A stretch of DNA of 64,000 nt from DATIXJ01 sp963714795 (GTDB lineage Bacteria > Bacteroidota > Ignavibacteria > UBA10030 > SZUA-254), in NCBI GenBank assembly GCA_963714795.1, contig CAVQPS010000010.1, positions 186,001 to 250,000 on the forward strand, given 5' to 3'. This document shows, one piece after another, positions 18,499 to 26,109 of this stretch (position 1 is its first letter; each line of letters starts with the position of its first letter). The notes under the pieces were generated by a model. That model had not been told where the DNA came from, ran no database searches, and was given only the letters and a program-made list of their open reading frames with translations. A program made the position numbers and the translations under genes.

Positions 18499-19839
18499 TT
18501 AATCTCGATCATGATGCTTTTCAATAAAACTCGTATCGTACATTCCGCTCCGGAAAACCGGGTTGCGCATCACTCGCCGGTGAAACGGAATCGTCGTATG
18601 CACGCCTTCCACGGTAAATTCTTCGAGTGCGCTCGACATTTTATTCAGCGCTTCATCCCGCGTCGGAGCGAATACGATCAATTTCGCCATGAGTGAATCG
18701 TAAAACGGCGGAATGCGGTAACCGGCATAACAATGCGTGTCACATCGGACGCCATACCCGCCGGGCAAGTGAAAACTTTTGATCTCGCCGGGTGACGGAC
18801 GGAAATCATGGTCCGGATCTTCGGCGTTGATGCGGCATTCGATCGCGTGTCCTTTCGACTTGAATTCTTTTTTCCGGATGCGTTCGCCGGCAGCGACCTG
18901 TAACTGAAGACGAATAAGATCGAGACCGGTCACTTCTTCCGTTACCGGATGCTCCACCTGAATACGTGTATTCATCTCCATGAAATAAAAATTCTTGTCT
19001 TTATCGACGATGAATTCGATCGTACCGGCGCCTTCGTACTTCACGCCTTTTGCACCTTTGACTGCCGCGGCTCCCATTTTTTCCCGCATGACCGCGTCGA
19101 CAAACGGCGATGGAGATTCCTCGATCAGTTTTTGATGGCGCCGCTGAACGGTGCAGTCGCGTTCATTCAAATGCACGACATTGCCGTGCTGATCGCCGAA
19201 GACCTGAATTTCAATATGTCTCGGTTCATCGACAAATTTTTCAATATACACATCCGAATTATTGAATGCCGAACCGGCTTCGTTGCTTGCCATCTGAAAC
19301 ATCTTGTCGAATTCAGTGGCATCACGAACGATCCGCATTCCTTTTCCGCCGCCGCCGGCTGAAGCTTTGATCATCACCGGAAACCCGATGACATTCGCGA
19401 TTTCCAATCCTTCTTTCGGATCCTTGACAACGCCGTCACTGCCCGGTACGACCGGCACACCGGCTTTTTTCATCGTATCTTTTGCCAGCGCCTTGTCGCC
19501 CATCGCCGTAATGGCCTCCGGTGACGGACCGATGAATTTCAATCCCTGCGATCCGCAAATCTCCGCAAACTGCGCATTCTCCGCAAGAAATCCGTACCCC
19601 GGATGAATGGCATCCGCATTGGTAATCTCTGCCGCGGAAATAAGACGCGGCATGTGCAGATAACTTTCTTTACTCTGCGCAGGACCGATACACACCGCTT
19701 CATCGGCAAACTTCACATGCAATGAATCACGATCGGCTTCGGAGTACACCGCAACCGATTTTATACCGAGATCCCTGCAGACGCGAATGATGCGCAGCGC
19801 AATTTCTCCACGATTCGCAATGAGTACTTTGTTGAACAC
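18499..19839 (-). CDS. accC: Biotin carboxylase subunit of acetyl-CoA carboxylase
   Basis: A 446-residue ATP-grasp enzyme that carboxylates the biotin on AccB, the first half-reaction of malonyl-CoA synthesis. It starts MFNKVLIANRGEIALRI, has the glycine-rich ATP loop KASAGGGGKGMR (about residue 160), and the catalytic-site signature FYFMEMNTRIQVEHPVTEE. Length is standard. It follows accB by 58 bp. Pyruvate or propionyl-CoA carboxylase subunits look similar, but the efp-accB-accC order argues for the fatty-acid enzyme. Confidence 0.94.
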   Translation of the reverse strand: MFNKVLIANRGEIALRIIRVCRDLGIKSVAVYSEADRDSLHVKFADEAVCIGPAQSKESYLHMPRLISAAEITNADAIHPGYGFLAENAQFAEICGSQGLKFIGPSPEAITAMGDKALAKDTMKKAGVPVVPGSDGVVKDPKEGLEIANVIGFPVMIKASAGGGGKGMRIVRDATEFDKMFQMASNEAGSAFNNSDVYIEKFVDEPRHIEIQVFGDQHGNVVHLNERDCTVQRRHQKLIEESPSPFVDAVMREKMGAAAVKGAKGVKYEGAGTIEFIVDKDKNFYFMEMNTRIQVEHPVTEEVTGLDLIRLQLQVAAGERIRKKEFKSKGHAIECRINAEDPDHDFRPSPGEIKSFHLPGGYGVRCDTHCYAGYRIPPFYDSLMAKLIVFAPTRDEALNKMSSALEEFTVEGVHTTIPFHRRVMRNPVFRSGMYDTSFIEKHHDRD

Positions 19840-19897
19840 AGCGAGTAATGAATTATTATGAGATAGTGTGGAAAGAACGAACCTGATCGGCGATCAT

Positions 19898-20359
19898 TTA
19901 TGACGGCTCGATGAGGAAGAGTGTCTGATTGTACTCTACCGGTTTTCCGTTTTCGACAAGGATCTTGACGATTTTGCCGGCGACATCCGATTCGATTTCG
20001 TTCATCAGCTTCATCGCTTCGATGAGGCAGAGAACGGTTTTCGGCTGAATCGTTTGCCCGACTTCCACGTACGGATCGGCATCGGGTGCGGGGGCACGAT
20101 AAAATGTGCCGACAATGGGAGATTTGATCTCGTGGTATTTGGTTTCCGGACCTTCACTCTTTGCCGCAACAGGTGCGGGAGAGACTGCCGGAACTGCTGT
20201 TTGAGCAACACCCGGTTGCGGAACACCGGTTACCGGAACAACATGTCCTTGAGAATTTTTTGCGACGCGGACACGCAATCCTTCTTCTTCCACTTCGATC
20301 TCATCAACACCGCTGTTTTCAACTATCCGGATGATTTTTTTAAGATACGTTAAGTCCAT
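19898..20359 (-). CDS. accB: Biotin carboxyl carrier protein of acetyl-CoA carboxylase
   Basis: This 153-residue protein has the usual AccB layout: an N-terminal helical part (MDLTYLKKIIRIVENSGVDE), an Ala/Pro/Val-rich linker, and a C-terminal biotinyl domain with the biotinylated Lys in EAMKLMNEIESD. The thumb segment FYRAPAPDADPYVEVGQ is also present. It lies between efp and accC on the minus strand, the arrangement found in many bacteria. Confidence 0.95.
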   Translation of the reverse strand: MDLTYLKKIIRIVENSGVDEIEVEEEGLRVRVAKNSQGHVVPVTGVPQPGVAQTAVPAVSPAPVAAKSEGPETKYHEIKSPIVGTFYRAPAPDADPYVEVGQTIQPKTVLCLIEAMKLMNEIESDVAGKIVKILVENGKPVEYNQTLFLIEPS

Positions 20360-20433
20360 GATTTCTCCAGTGAGTGGGACATAGCAGGATTCAACGGAAT
20401 GACGCCGAATGTTGTATCAATAACGAGTGACAA

Positions 20434-21000
20434 TTATGCCGCCTTTACGCGCTCGATGTAATTGCCGGTGCGCGTATCGACTTTAATCATATCACCTTCA
20501 TTGATAAACAAGGGAACGTTGACGGATGCACCGGTTTCCACCTTGGCAGGCTTTTGTGCGCCGGTCGCCGTATCGCCACGGACCCCGGGAACCGTTTCCA
20601 CAACTTTGAGCGCGACAGTGATCGGAATCTCGATCGTTACAATATCGTTTCCGTTAAAAGCGATTTCAACCGTTTCTGTTTCTTTCAGAAATTGCGAACC
20701 GTCGCCAACCACCTTTTCCTCGACGCTGATCTGATCGTATGTTTCTTTATCCATAAACACATAACCGGAACCGTCGTGGTAAAGATATTGAAATTCTTTC
20801 GTTTCGATTCTGACCGGGTCGATCGCTTCGCCGGCACGGAACCTCGTTTCGATGACTTTGCCCGATTTCAGACTCTTGAGTTTTGCACGAACAAATGCAC
20901 GCCAATTTCCCGGGTTCACATGTTGAAATTCAACCACCGTCCACAATTCCCCGTCCATCCGAATAGTCAAACCCGGTTTAAATTCTGATGTTGTAGCCAT
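20434..21000 (-). CDS. efp: Elongation factor P
   Basis: It binds between the P and E sites of the ribosome and relieves stalling at polyproline. The 188-residue length and three-domain order are normal. The exposed loop that carries the modified residue in other bacteria (Lys34 in E. coli, Arg32 in Pseudomonas) reads HVNPGNWRAFVRAKL here, so the tip residue is Asn, with Trp-Arg after it; I checked this against the DNA at about 20905-20930. Either this EF-P works unmodified or the nearby Arg is used. First gene of the efp-accBC-gcvHP run; a terminator hairpin lies about 130 bp upstream. Confidence 0.95.
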   Translation of the reverse strand: MATTSEFKPGLTIRMDGELWTVVEFQHVNPGNWRAFVRAKLKSLKSGKVIETRFRAGEAIDPVRIETKEFQYLYHDGSGYVFMDKETYDQISVEEKVVGDGSQFLKETETVEIAFNGNDIVTIEIPITVALKVVETVPGVRGDTATGAQKPAKVETGASVNVPLFINEGDMIKVDTRTGNYIERVKAA

Positions 21001-21130
21001 AAATCTCCTAAGGATTGATAAAAAGGGAGCAAAAATGAAATAGTTGGCGAGTAATAATACGAAGATTGATGCTGAAAGTCAAGGAATCAAACTCCACTCT
21101 CCGTCGCATATCCACGATCCTTCTATTCAG

Positions 21131-21173
21131 AATAAAAAAATAAAAAACCCGTTGCATTTTTCAACACAACGGG
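21131..21173 (-). terminator. Orphan rho-independent terminator upstream of efp
   Basis: A 7-bp GC-rich stem (21148-21154 with 21167-21173) is followed on the minus strand by TTTTTTATTTTTTTATT. This is a textbook terminator shape, located 131 bp before the efp start codon. Confidence 0.72.
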
Positions 21174-21192
21174 CTCATTGACCTTGAATGAG
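21131..21192 (-). ncRNA. Candidate small RNA 3' end or efp leader attenuator
   Basis: Read on the minus strand, a first hairpin (arms 21187-21192 and 21174-21179, seven-base loop) is directly followed by a terminator stem (CCCGTTG at 21167-21173 pairing with CAACGGG at 21148-21154) and a T-rich tail over 21131-21147. No minus-strand protein gene lies upstream to be terminated, since the neighbours to the right are on the plus strand. The structure therefore ends either an independent small RNA starting somewhere in 21193-21300 or a long efp leader. Its 5' end cannot be set from sequence. Confidence 0.45.
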
Positions 21193-21295
21193 TCTAATCC
21201 ACATCATCCATAGTACGTACTTATTTACGTCAACGCGGAAAAAAAGTTACTATAAAATTTATATTTTTTCCAAAATACTGTTTTTTGAGCCAAAT

Positions 21296-21312
21296 TTAAC
21301 AATTTCATAATG
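21296..21312 (+). promoter_or_regulatory. PHO-box-like repeat, site A (DUF4296-phoB)
   Basis: TTAACA (21296-21301), spacer ATTTC, then ATAATG (21307-21312). It matches the 11-bp repeat of the other sites in this window, including the spacer. It lies about 55 bp upstream of the lipoprotein start and suggests autoregulation of phoB. Confidence 0.6.
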
Positions 21313-21365
21313 AATTTATTTTGGAAATCGTTCTACTTCTACGTACTTTTACGTGCATGCAATTC

Positions 21366-21695
21366 ATGAAATATCTTTTTCTTGTATCAATCCTTCTGAC
21401 CGGGATGAACTGTTCGAAAGAGCAAGTGAAAGCTCCTGTCGTTCCGGAAGAAATAATGGTACCACTGTATGCCGACAAGCTCATACTTCAAAATCAAGCC
21501 AAACTCCTATCGACGGATTCTGTAACATACAGCCGGCAGATCGATTCGTTGTATCAACAATATCATGTCCGGGCAGCAGATGTCGATTCCACATTGGCAT
21601 ATTACAAAAACGAAACGAACCGTTGGAACCATTTGCATGAGTTGGTCGGACATCGTCTTGAACAGCTTCAGCAACAAGAATTTGCCAAACATTAG
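21366..21695 (+). CDS. DUF4296-type putative lipoprotein
   Basis: About 109 residues from the chosen ATG; alternative in-frame starts lie at 21357 (ATG) and 21321 (TTG), and none has a clear ribosome site. A signal segment MKYLFLVSILLTGMNC suggests a lipoprotein, although MNC is a poor lipobox. The rest (VPEEIMVPLYADKLILQNQ, then VTYSRQIDSLYQQYHV, then VDSTLAYYKNETNRW) follows the DUF4296 pattern of Bacteroidota lipoproteins, whose function is unknown. It ends 6 bp before phoB and a PHO-box-like repeat precedes it, so it is probably co-expressed with phoB. Confidence 0.72.
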   Translation: MKYLFLVSILLTGMNCSKEQVKAPVVPEEIMVPLYADKLILQNQAKLLSTDSVTYSRQIDSLYQQYHVRAADVDSTLAYYKNETNRWNHLHELVGHRLEQLQQQEFAKH

Positions 21696-21701
21696 TTCAT
21701 T

Positions 21702-22394
21702 ATGAATTCGAAAACGATTCTCGTTGTCGATGATGAGCAGGATATCATCGACCTCATCAAATATAATTTGCAAAAAGAAGGTTATCAGGTTCTCGCAGCA
21801 CGGAACGGCAAACATGCGCTCGAGCAAGCCCGCCACCAGCCGCATGTCATCCTGCTCGATGTGATGATGCCGGAATTAGACGGATGGGAAGTGCTGAAAG
21901 AACTCAAGAAGCATCCGAAAACCGCTTCCATTCCCGTTGTGTTTCTGACCGCAAAGGGAACGGATATCGATGAAGTGTTGGGGCTCGAGCTCGGCGCCGA
22001 CGATTACATCATCAAACCGATCAGTATTCCGAAACTGATCGCACGCATTAAAAATGTATTGCGAAAACATGAACAACGCGAGCCCGTCCCGGCAACGCAA
22101 CAATCCGTCATGGTCGGTGAGATTGAAATTTCCCGGTCGCAGCACCGCGTGAAAGTCGGCGGCAAAGAAATTTTCTTCCCGAAAAAAGAATTTGAAGTCC
22201 TCACCTATCTCGCAACCCATCCCGATCAGGTCGTCAACCGCGAAACATTATTGAATACGATTTGGGGATCGGATGTGCGTGTGGTCGACCGGACGGTCGA
22301 TGTGCACATCCGGAAAATCCGCGAGAAACTCGGCAAGCATGCCGATTACATCGAGACGATCAAAGGAATCGGTTACCGCTTTCAGGAAAAGTAA
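21702..22394 (+). CDS. phoB: Phosphate-type response regulator, OmpR/PhoB family
   Basis: A 230-residue two-domain regulator. The receiver has Asp10/Asp11, phospho-acceptor Asp53 (ILLDVMMPELDG) and the conserved Lys in DDYIIKPI. The winged-helix DNA-binding domain ends with VDRTVDVHIRKIREKLG and the GIGYRF turn typical of OmpR/PhoB. Neighbours pit, DUF47 and a PhoR-like kinase, plus PHO-box-like repeats at several phosphate genes, make a PhoB/PhoP role very likely. It ends 5 bp from the convergent pit gene, with no terminator visible between them. Confidence 0.88.
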   Translation: MNSKTILVVDDEQDIIDLIKYNLQKEGYQVLAARNGKHALEQARHQPHVILLDVMMPELDGWEVLKELKKHPKTASIPVVFLTAKGTDIDEVLGLELGADDYIIKPISIPKLIARIKNVLRKHEQREPVPATQQSVMVGEIEISRSQHRVKVGGKEIFFPKKEFEVLTYLATHPDQVVNRETLLNTIWGSDVRVVDRTVDVHIRKIREKLGKHADYIETIKGIGYRFQEK

Positions 22395-22399
22395 TGACG

Positions 22400-23386
22400 T
22401 TAGAGGAAAAATGCGGCGACGCGGTAACAGATCGCGCCGACAATCGCAGAAGCAGGAATCGTCAGTAACCAGGCAAGAATAATATTTCCGGCAACTCCCC
22501 ACCGCACTCCGGACAACCGTTTCGTCGCACCGACACCCATGATCGCACCGGTGATCGTATGCGTCGTACTGACCGGTATTCCCGCCCACGCAGTTATGAG
22601 TAATGTCACGCCACCCGCCGTTTCCGCACAAAATCCGCCGGAAGGTTTAAGCTTTGTAATTTTCTGTCCCATTGTTTTGACAATTCTCCAACCGCCGAAC
22701 AATGTTCCGAGCGCAATTGCAGCACCCGACATCAATATCACATAATACGGCACTTCAAACTTATGCAATACCCCCGCTGTCACCAGCAATCCGGTAATGA
22801 TTCCCATTGTTTTTTGTGCATCATTCGTACCATGACCCAAACTGTACAGTGCGGCGGAGAGGAGTTGTAACTTCCTGAACATCCTGTTCACTTTTGCCGA
22901 CGGATATTTATGAAAAATCCACATCAAGGCGACCATCAAACCGAAGCCCATCACCATTCCCATCAGCGGGGCAACGAAAATGAAAATGATCGTCTTCGTC
23001 CAACCGGAAAATAAAATCGAGCCGACACCGGCTTTTGCAATTGCCGCACCGGCATAGCCGCCCATCAGCGCGTGCGACGAGCTGGTCGGCAACCCGAAAT
23101 ACCACGTGATAATATTCCACGTAATCGCGCCGAGCAACCCGCACATGATGACATATTCCGTGACAACGTGAAGATCGACAAGCCCCTCACCGAGTGTTTT
23201 TGCAACGTGCACATCAAAAACGAACGCTGCAACTAAATTGAAAAATGCCGCCCACATCACCGCTTTGCGCGGCGTAAGTACACGCGTAGAAACGACTGTC
23301 GCAATGGAATTTGCCGAATCATGAAATCCATTCAGGAAATCAAAGACCAGCGCGATGAAGATAACGATGATTACCAGAGCAACCAT
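22400..23386 (-). CDS. pit: Inorganic phosphate transporter, Pit family
   Basis: A 328-residue low-affinity phosphate/cation symporter of the inner membrane. The duplicated family signature is seen as FDFLNGFHDSANSIATVVSTRVL near the N-terminus and the related stretch GIPVSTTHTITGAIMGVGATKR near the C-terminus; SLGHGTNDAQKTMG is also typical. About eight to ten hydrophobic segments are present. It follows the DUF47 gene by 9 bp, a common pairing, and is convergent with phoB. E. coli-type Pit is longer; this short form is common in Bacteroidota and archaea. Confidence 0.92.
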   Translation of the reverse strand: MVALVIIVIFIALVFDFLNGFHDSANSIATVVSTRVLTPRKAVMWAAFFNLVAAFVFDVHVAKTLGEGLVDLHVVTEYVIMCGLLGAITWNIITWYFGLPTSSSHALMGGYAGAAIAKAGVGSILFSGWTKTIIFIFVAPLMGMVMGFGLMVALMWIFHKYPSAKVNRMFRKLQLLSAALYSLGHGTNDAQKTMGIITGLLVTAGVLHKFEVPYYVILMSGAAIALGTLFGGWRIVKTMGQKITKLKPSGGFCAETAGGVTLLITAWAGIPVSTTHTITGAIMGVGATKRLSGVRWGVAGNIILAWLLTIPASAIVGAICYRVAAFFL

Positions 23387-23395
23387 GATGCGATC

Positions 23396-24040
23396 TTAGC
23401 CGTGTTTGATCAGAAGTGATTCCATAACATTCGCGGCATCTTCGCATTTATCGGTTGCCGTCTCCAGCATTACGTAGATTTCTTTCAGTTTCATGATTTG
23501 AATCGCGTCTTTCTCGCGCTCGAATAATTCTGCAATCGCATGCTCGAACACCGTATCGGCGTCGTTTTCATACTCGTTCACTTTTTCAAGAACTTTTTGA
23601 AGCGGCGCAGCATCCCGGAAATCCCGAAGCATCGAAACGCCGTGGCGCAACTCGAGAACCTGTTTCTGCATTATTTCCACGAGTTTGAGCATCGTTGGAG
23701 GACCTTCGCGAATTTTATACAGGACAAACCGTGAAGCACACCCGTCGATATAATCCATGATATCGTCCAGGGCGGAAGCGAGAAGATGAATATCTTCGCG
23801 GTCAAACGGCGTAACGAATGTCGAGTTTAACTCACCGTAGATTTTATGGGTGACGCTGTCGCCGCCATGTTCGAGGTCGTGGATTTTATTCAGGACCAAA
23901 TCACGGTCGATATCTTTTGCACGGAGAAGATCGGGTAAGATCGTTGCCGCATTCACCAGATTTTGTGCGGATTCTTCAAAGAATGTATAGAATTTTTCGT
24001 CATGCGGAAGAAGAATCTGTATCAAATGATCAAGTCGCAT
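23396..24040 (-). CDS. DUF47 (PhoU-like) accessory protein of the Pit transporter
   Basis: A 214-residue, mostly helical protein of the DUF47/TIGR00153 family. The metal-binding PhoU-like signatures are visible as KIHDLEHGGDSVTHKI and KVNEYENDADTVFEHAI. Members are encoded beside pit genes and are thought to adjust transport or signal phosphate status. It precedes pit by 9 bp on the minus strand. A three-unit PHO-box-like array lies 67 bp upstream, in the orientation opposite to transcription of this gene. Confidence 0.9.
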   Translation of the reverse strand: MRLDHLIQILLPHDEKFYTFFEESAQNLVNAATILPDLLRAKDIDRDLVLNKIHDLEHGGDSVTHKIYGELNSTFVTPFDREDIHLLASALDDIMDYIDGCASRFVLYKIREGPPTMLKLVEIMQKQVLELRHGVSMLRDFRDAAPLQKVLEKVNEYENDADTVFEHAIAELFEREKDAIQIMKLKEIYVMLETATDKCEDAANVMESLLIKHG

Positions 24041-24106
24041 CGAGGTGTCTCCTTGGATTTTAAAAATGTCGGTTTGAGCGACAGAATGTACGAATTCCTC
24101 TTGACA

Positions 24107-24139
24107 TTAACAATTTCTTAACAATTCGGTAATATAAAC
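24107..24139 (+). promoter_or_regulatory. PHO-box-like array, site B (between DUF47-pit and phoR)
   Basis: Three units at exact 11-bp spacing: TTAACA (24107-24112) ATTTC, TTAACA (24118-24123) ATTCG, GTAATA (24129-24134) TAAAC. This is the cleanest array in the window. Its orientation matches phoR (start 178 bp beyond) and is opposite to the closer DUF47-pit operon (67 bp), so it could activate the former, repress the latter, or both. Confidence 0.7.
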
Positions 24140-24180
24140 TAAATTGAACATCCATTCCACGGAATAGTTATCTGAAGGCA

Positions 24181-24240
24181 CCCGTCTTTCCGCCCCGCTC
24201 GACGAGCGGGATTATTCGGAATCTGAACCAAGCCGGAGCG
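24181..24240. repeat. MITE-like intergenic repeat, partial copy C
   Basis: It begins CCCGTCTTTCCG like the inverted right end of copies A and B, has an internal CCCGCTC gac GAGCGGG hairpin, and shares ATTCGGAATCTGAAC. The second inverted end is missing. It lies between the PHO-box-like array and phoR and lengthens that gap. Confidence 0.55.
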
Positions 24241-24316
24241 TTATAAACTGGCCCAGAAAATGAGAATTATTTTCATTGATTTTCGACAGCAATATTAGTA
24301 CAATCCATCAACCGTC

Positions 24317-25750
24317 ATGCGCATACAAACAAAGCTCGCAATCGTCCTGCTGTCGCTTTCTCTCGCGGTGATCATCATCGCCGGAGTGTTTTCAACCATC
24401 ACGCTCGATAATTATTTCCGTGAGCGTGTTTTGAACGAATTGAAAACGCAAACGAATGAAGTGGAATTCCTGATCCGCACCTTCCACACGAACGATTCTT
24501 CGGCATATTCCATGATTCAGGAATTTGCACATTCTGCCGGAGTCCGTGTGACTCTTATCGATGAACGCGGAACGGTCATTCTCGAATCTGAACTGAAACG
24601 CGAAGAACTTTCTCGTCTCGAAAATCATTTACAGCGACCGGAAGTTCAGGAAGCGCTTGCATCCGGCACCGGAACCAATCTTCGCAAAAGCGCAACGCTG
24701 AATTACGACATGCTCTATTTTGCGAAAAAACTTTCTTCACCGTTTCCTCCGGAAAGCAGTCTGAAGGAAACCGTATTCCTGCGACTGGGGATTCCCCTCA
24801 CCCAGGTTAATGAATTGATGGCGGCCATCCGTTCGAAAATTATTATTGCAAGCTCCATCGTGCTGTTAATTGTCATCATCAGCAGTATCGTTGTCTCGCG
24901 GAAACTTGCCACACCGGTTCAGCGAATCGATCAGATTGCGGCGGAAATCCGCGCGGGCAATTATGAAAAACGAATTCCCGTCCTTTCCCGTGACGAGCTG
25001 GGCAAACTTGCCGAAACGCTGAACAGCATGATCGACCGGCTGAACGACGACATCACCAAACTGAAAAAACTCGAGCGCGTCCGGAGCGAATTCCTCGGCA
25101 ACGTTTCGCATGAACTGCGCACGCCGATTTTTTCCATCCAGGGAATGCTGGAAACTCTATTAAACGGTGCTATGGACGACAAGGAAGTGAACCGGCAATT
25201 TCTCGAGCGCGCATTGAATAACACGCAACGCCTCAACACGCTCCTCGGTGATTTGATCGAGATCTCGCGCATCGAATCAGGCGACATGAAATTAAGCTTC
25301 CGCTATTTCGCCATCGATGAATTTCTCCAGTTGATGCTTTCGGAATTAATGCCGAATGCAAAACAGCACAACATCTCGCTGTTACTGGAACCGGTAGAGC
25401 ACATCGAGGTCTTCGGCGACAAGGAACGATTGAAGCAGGTGCTGGAAAATCTCATCGACAATGCGATAAAGTACAACAAACCGAACGGCAGCGTAACGCT
25501 TTCCGCCTCGCGGAGCAATGGCGGTGTTCAGGTAAGCGTGAAAGACACCGGCGTGGGAATTTCGGAGGAACATTTACCGAGAATCTTCGAGCGGTTTTAC
25601 CGTGTCGATAAAGAACGCTCGCGCGAAGCGGGCGGCACCGGACTCGGGCTCGCAATCGTAAAGCATATCGTCGAAGCGCACGGGAGTAAAGTCGAAGTGC
25701 AAAGTGAGGTCGGCAAGGGAACCACGTTTAGCTTTTCGTTGAAAGCATAG
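24317..25750 (+). CDS. phoR: Membrane sensor histidine kinase, PhoR-like
   Basis: A 477-residue kinase: transmembrane segment 1 (about 7-28), extracytoplasmic sensor (about 29-170), segment 2 (about 174-196), HAMP, then HisKA with phospho-acceptor His265 in GNVSHELRTP. The HATPase domain shows NLIDNAIKYNKP, VKDTGVGISEEHLPRIFERF and GTGLGLAIVKHIVEAHG. No PAS domain is evident, unlike E. coli PhoR, but the layout fits PhoR/PhoP-type kinases. It probably phosphorylates the PhoB encoded 1.9 kb upstream; the pair is split by the antisense pit operon. Its last codons overlap the start of an intergenic repeat (25728-25936). Confidence 0.82.
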   Translation: MRIQTKLAIVLLSLSLAVIIIAGVFSTITLDNYFRERVLNELKTQTNEVEFLIRTFHTNDSSAYSMIQEFAHSAGVRVTLIDERGTVILESELKREELSRLENHLQRPEVQEALASGTGTNLRKSATLNYDMLYFAKKLSSPFPPESSLKETVFLRLGIPLTQVNELMAAIRSKIIIASSIVLLIVIISSIVVSRKLATPVQRIDQIAAEIRAGNYEKRIPVLSRDELGKLAETLNSMIDRLNDDITKLKKLERVRSEFLGNVSHELRTPIFSIQGMLETLLNGAMDDKEVNRQFLERALNNTQRLNTLLGDLIEISRIESGDMKLSFRYFAIDEFLQLMLSELMPNAKQHNISLLLEPVEHIEVFGDKERLKQVLENLIDNAIKYNKPNGSVTLSASRSNGGVQVSVKDTGVGISEEHLPRIFERFYRVDKERSREAGGTGLGLAIVKHIVEAHGSKVEVQSEVGKGTTFSFSLKA

Positions 25751-25936
25751 CACACCTTGTCATTCCCGAATGATTCAATCGGGAATCCAGAAAGAGATTT
25801 CCTGCACTCTGGATTCCCACTTACAATATGTGGGAATGACACCTCTTGTCATGCCCATCCCAAAATGACCCCCTTGGGACACGTTTTGGGCTGACATCCA
25901 GAACCCCAGTTCCTTTTAGCATTCCGCCAATTGACT
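25728..25936 (+). repeat. Long intergenic direct repeat, copy 1
   Basis: About 209 bp, starting inside the last codons of phoR and ending at CCGCCAATTGACT. It shares its start (TTGAAA..CRTAGCA), a GTCATTCCC/GGGAATGAC inverted core, TCCAGA motifs and the end TTCCTTTTAGCAT..CCGCCAATTGACT with copy 2 at 28355-28567, in the same orientation. The interior varies, as in fast-evolving hairpin repeats. Confidence 0.72.
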
Positions 25937-26109
25937 CTCCCAATTGAAATTCTTGACTATGTCGCAATAAAATTTTACCTTTGAAGTGTAAACGGGAAAT
26001 TCCAATCATGCAGTTTCGTTCTTACCGATAAAAGCATTCACAGTAGTTATTTACGTGGTACATACTTCGACACGATTTCGTCGAAATATTCATAGCTGGG
26101 AGATTCAAA
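25751..26109. other. Intergenic region between phoR and the tandem-repeat protein gene
   Basis: About the first 185 bp are the long intergenic repeat. The remaining 170 bp is AT-rich with no feature I can support except GGGAG (26098-26102), the ribosome site of the next gene. Confidence 0.5.

Larger units (their letters stand above)
21001..21365. other. Divergent intergenic region between efp and the DUF4296-phoB operon
   Basis: This 365-bp gap holds a minus-strand terminator and adjacent hairpin (21131-21192), a PHO-box-like repeat (21296-21312) facing the plus-strand operon, and AT-rich sequence around 21235-21290. No open frame of convincing length was found. Confidence 0.55.
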
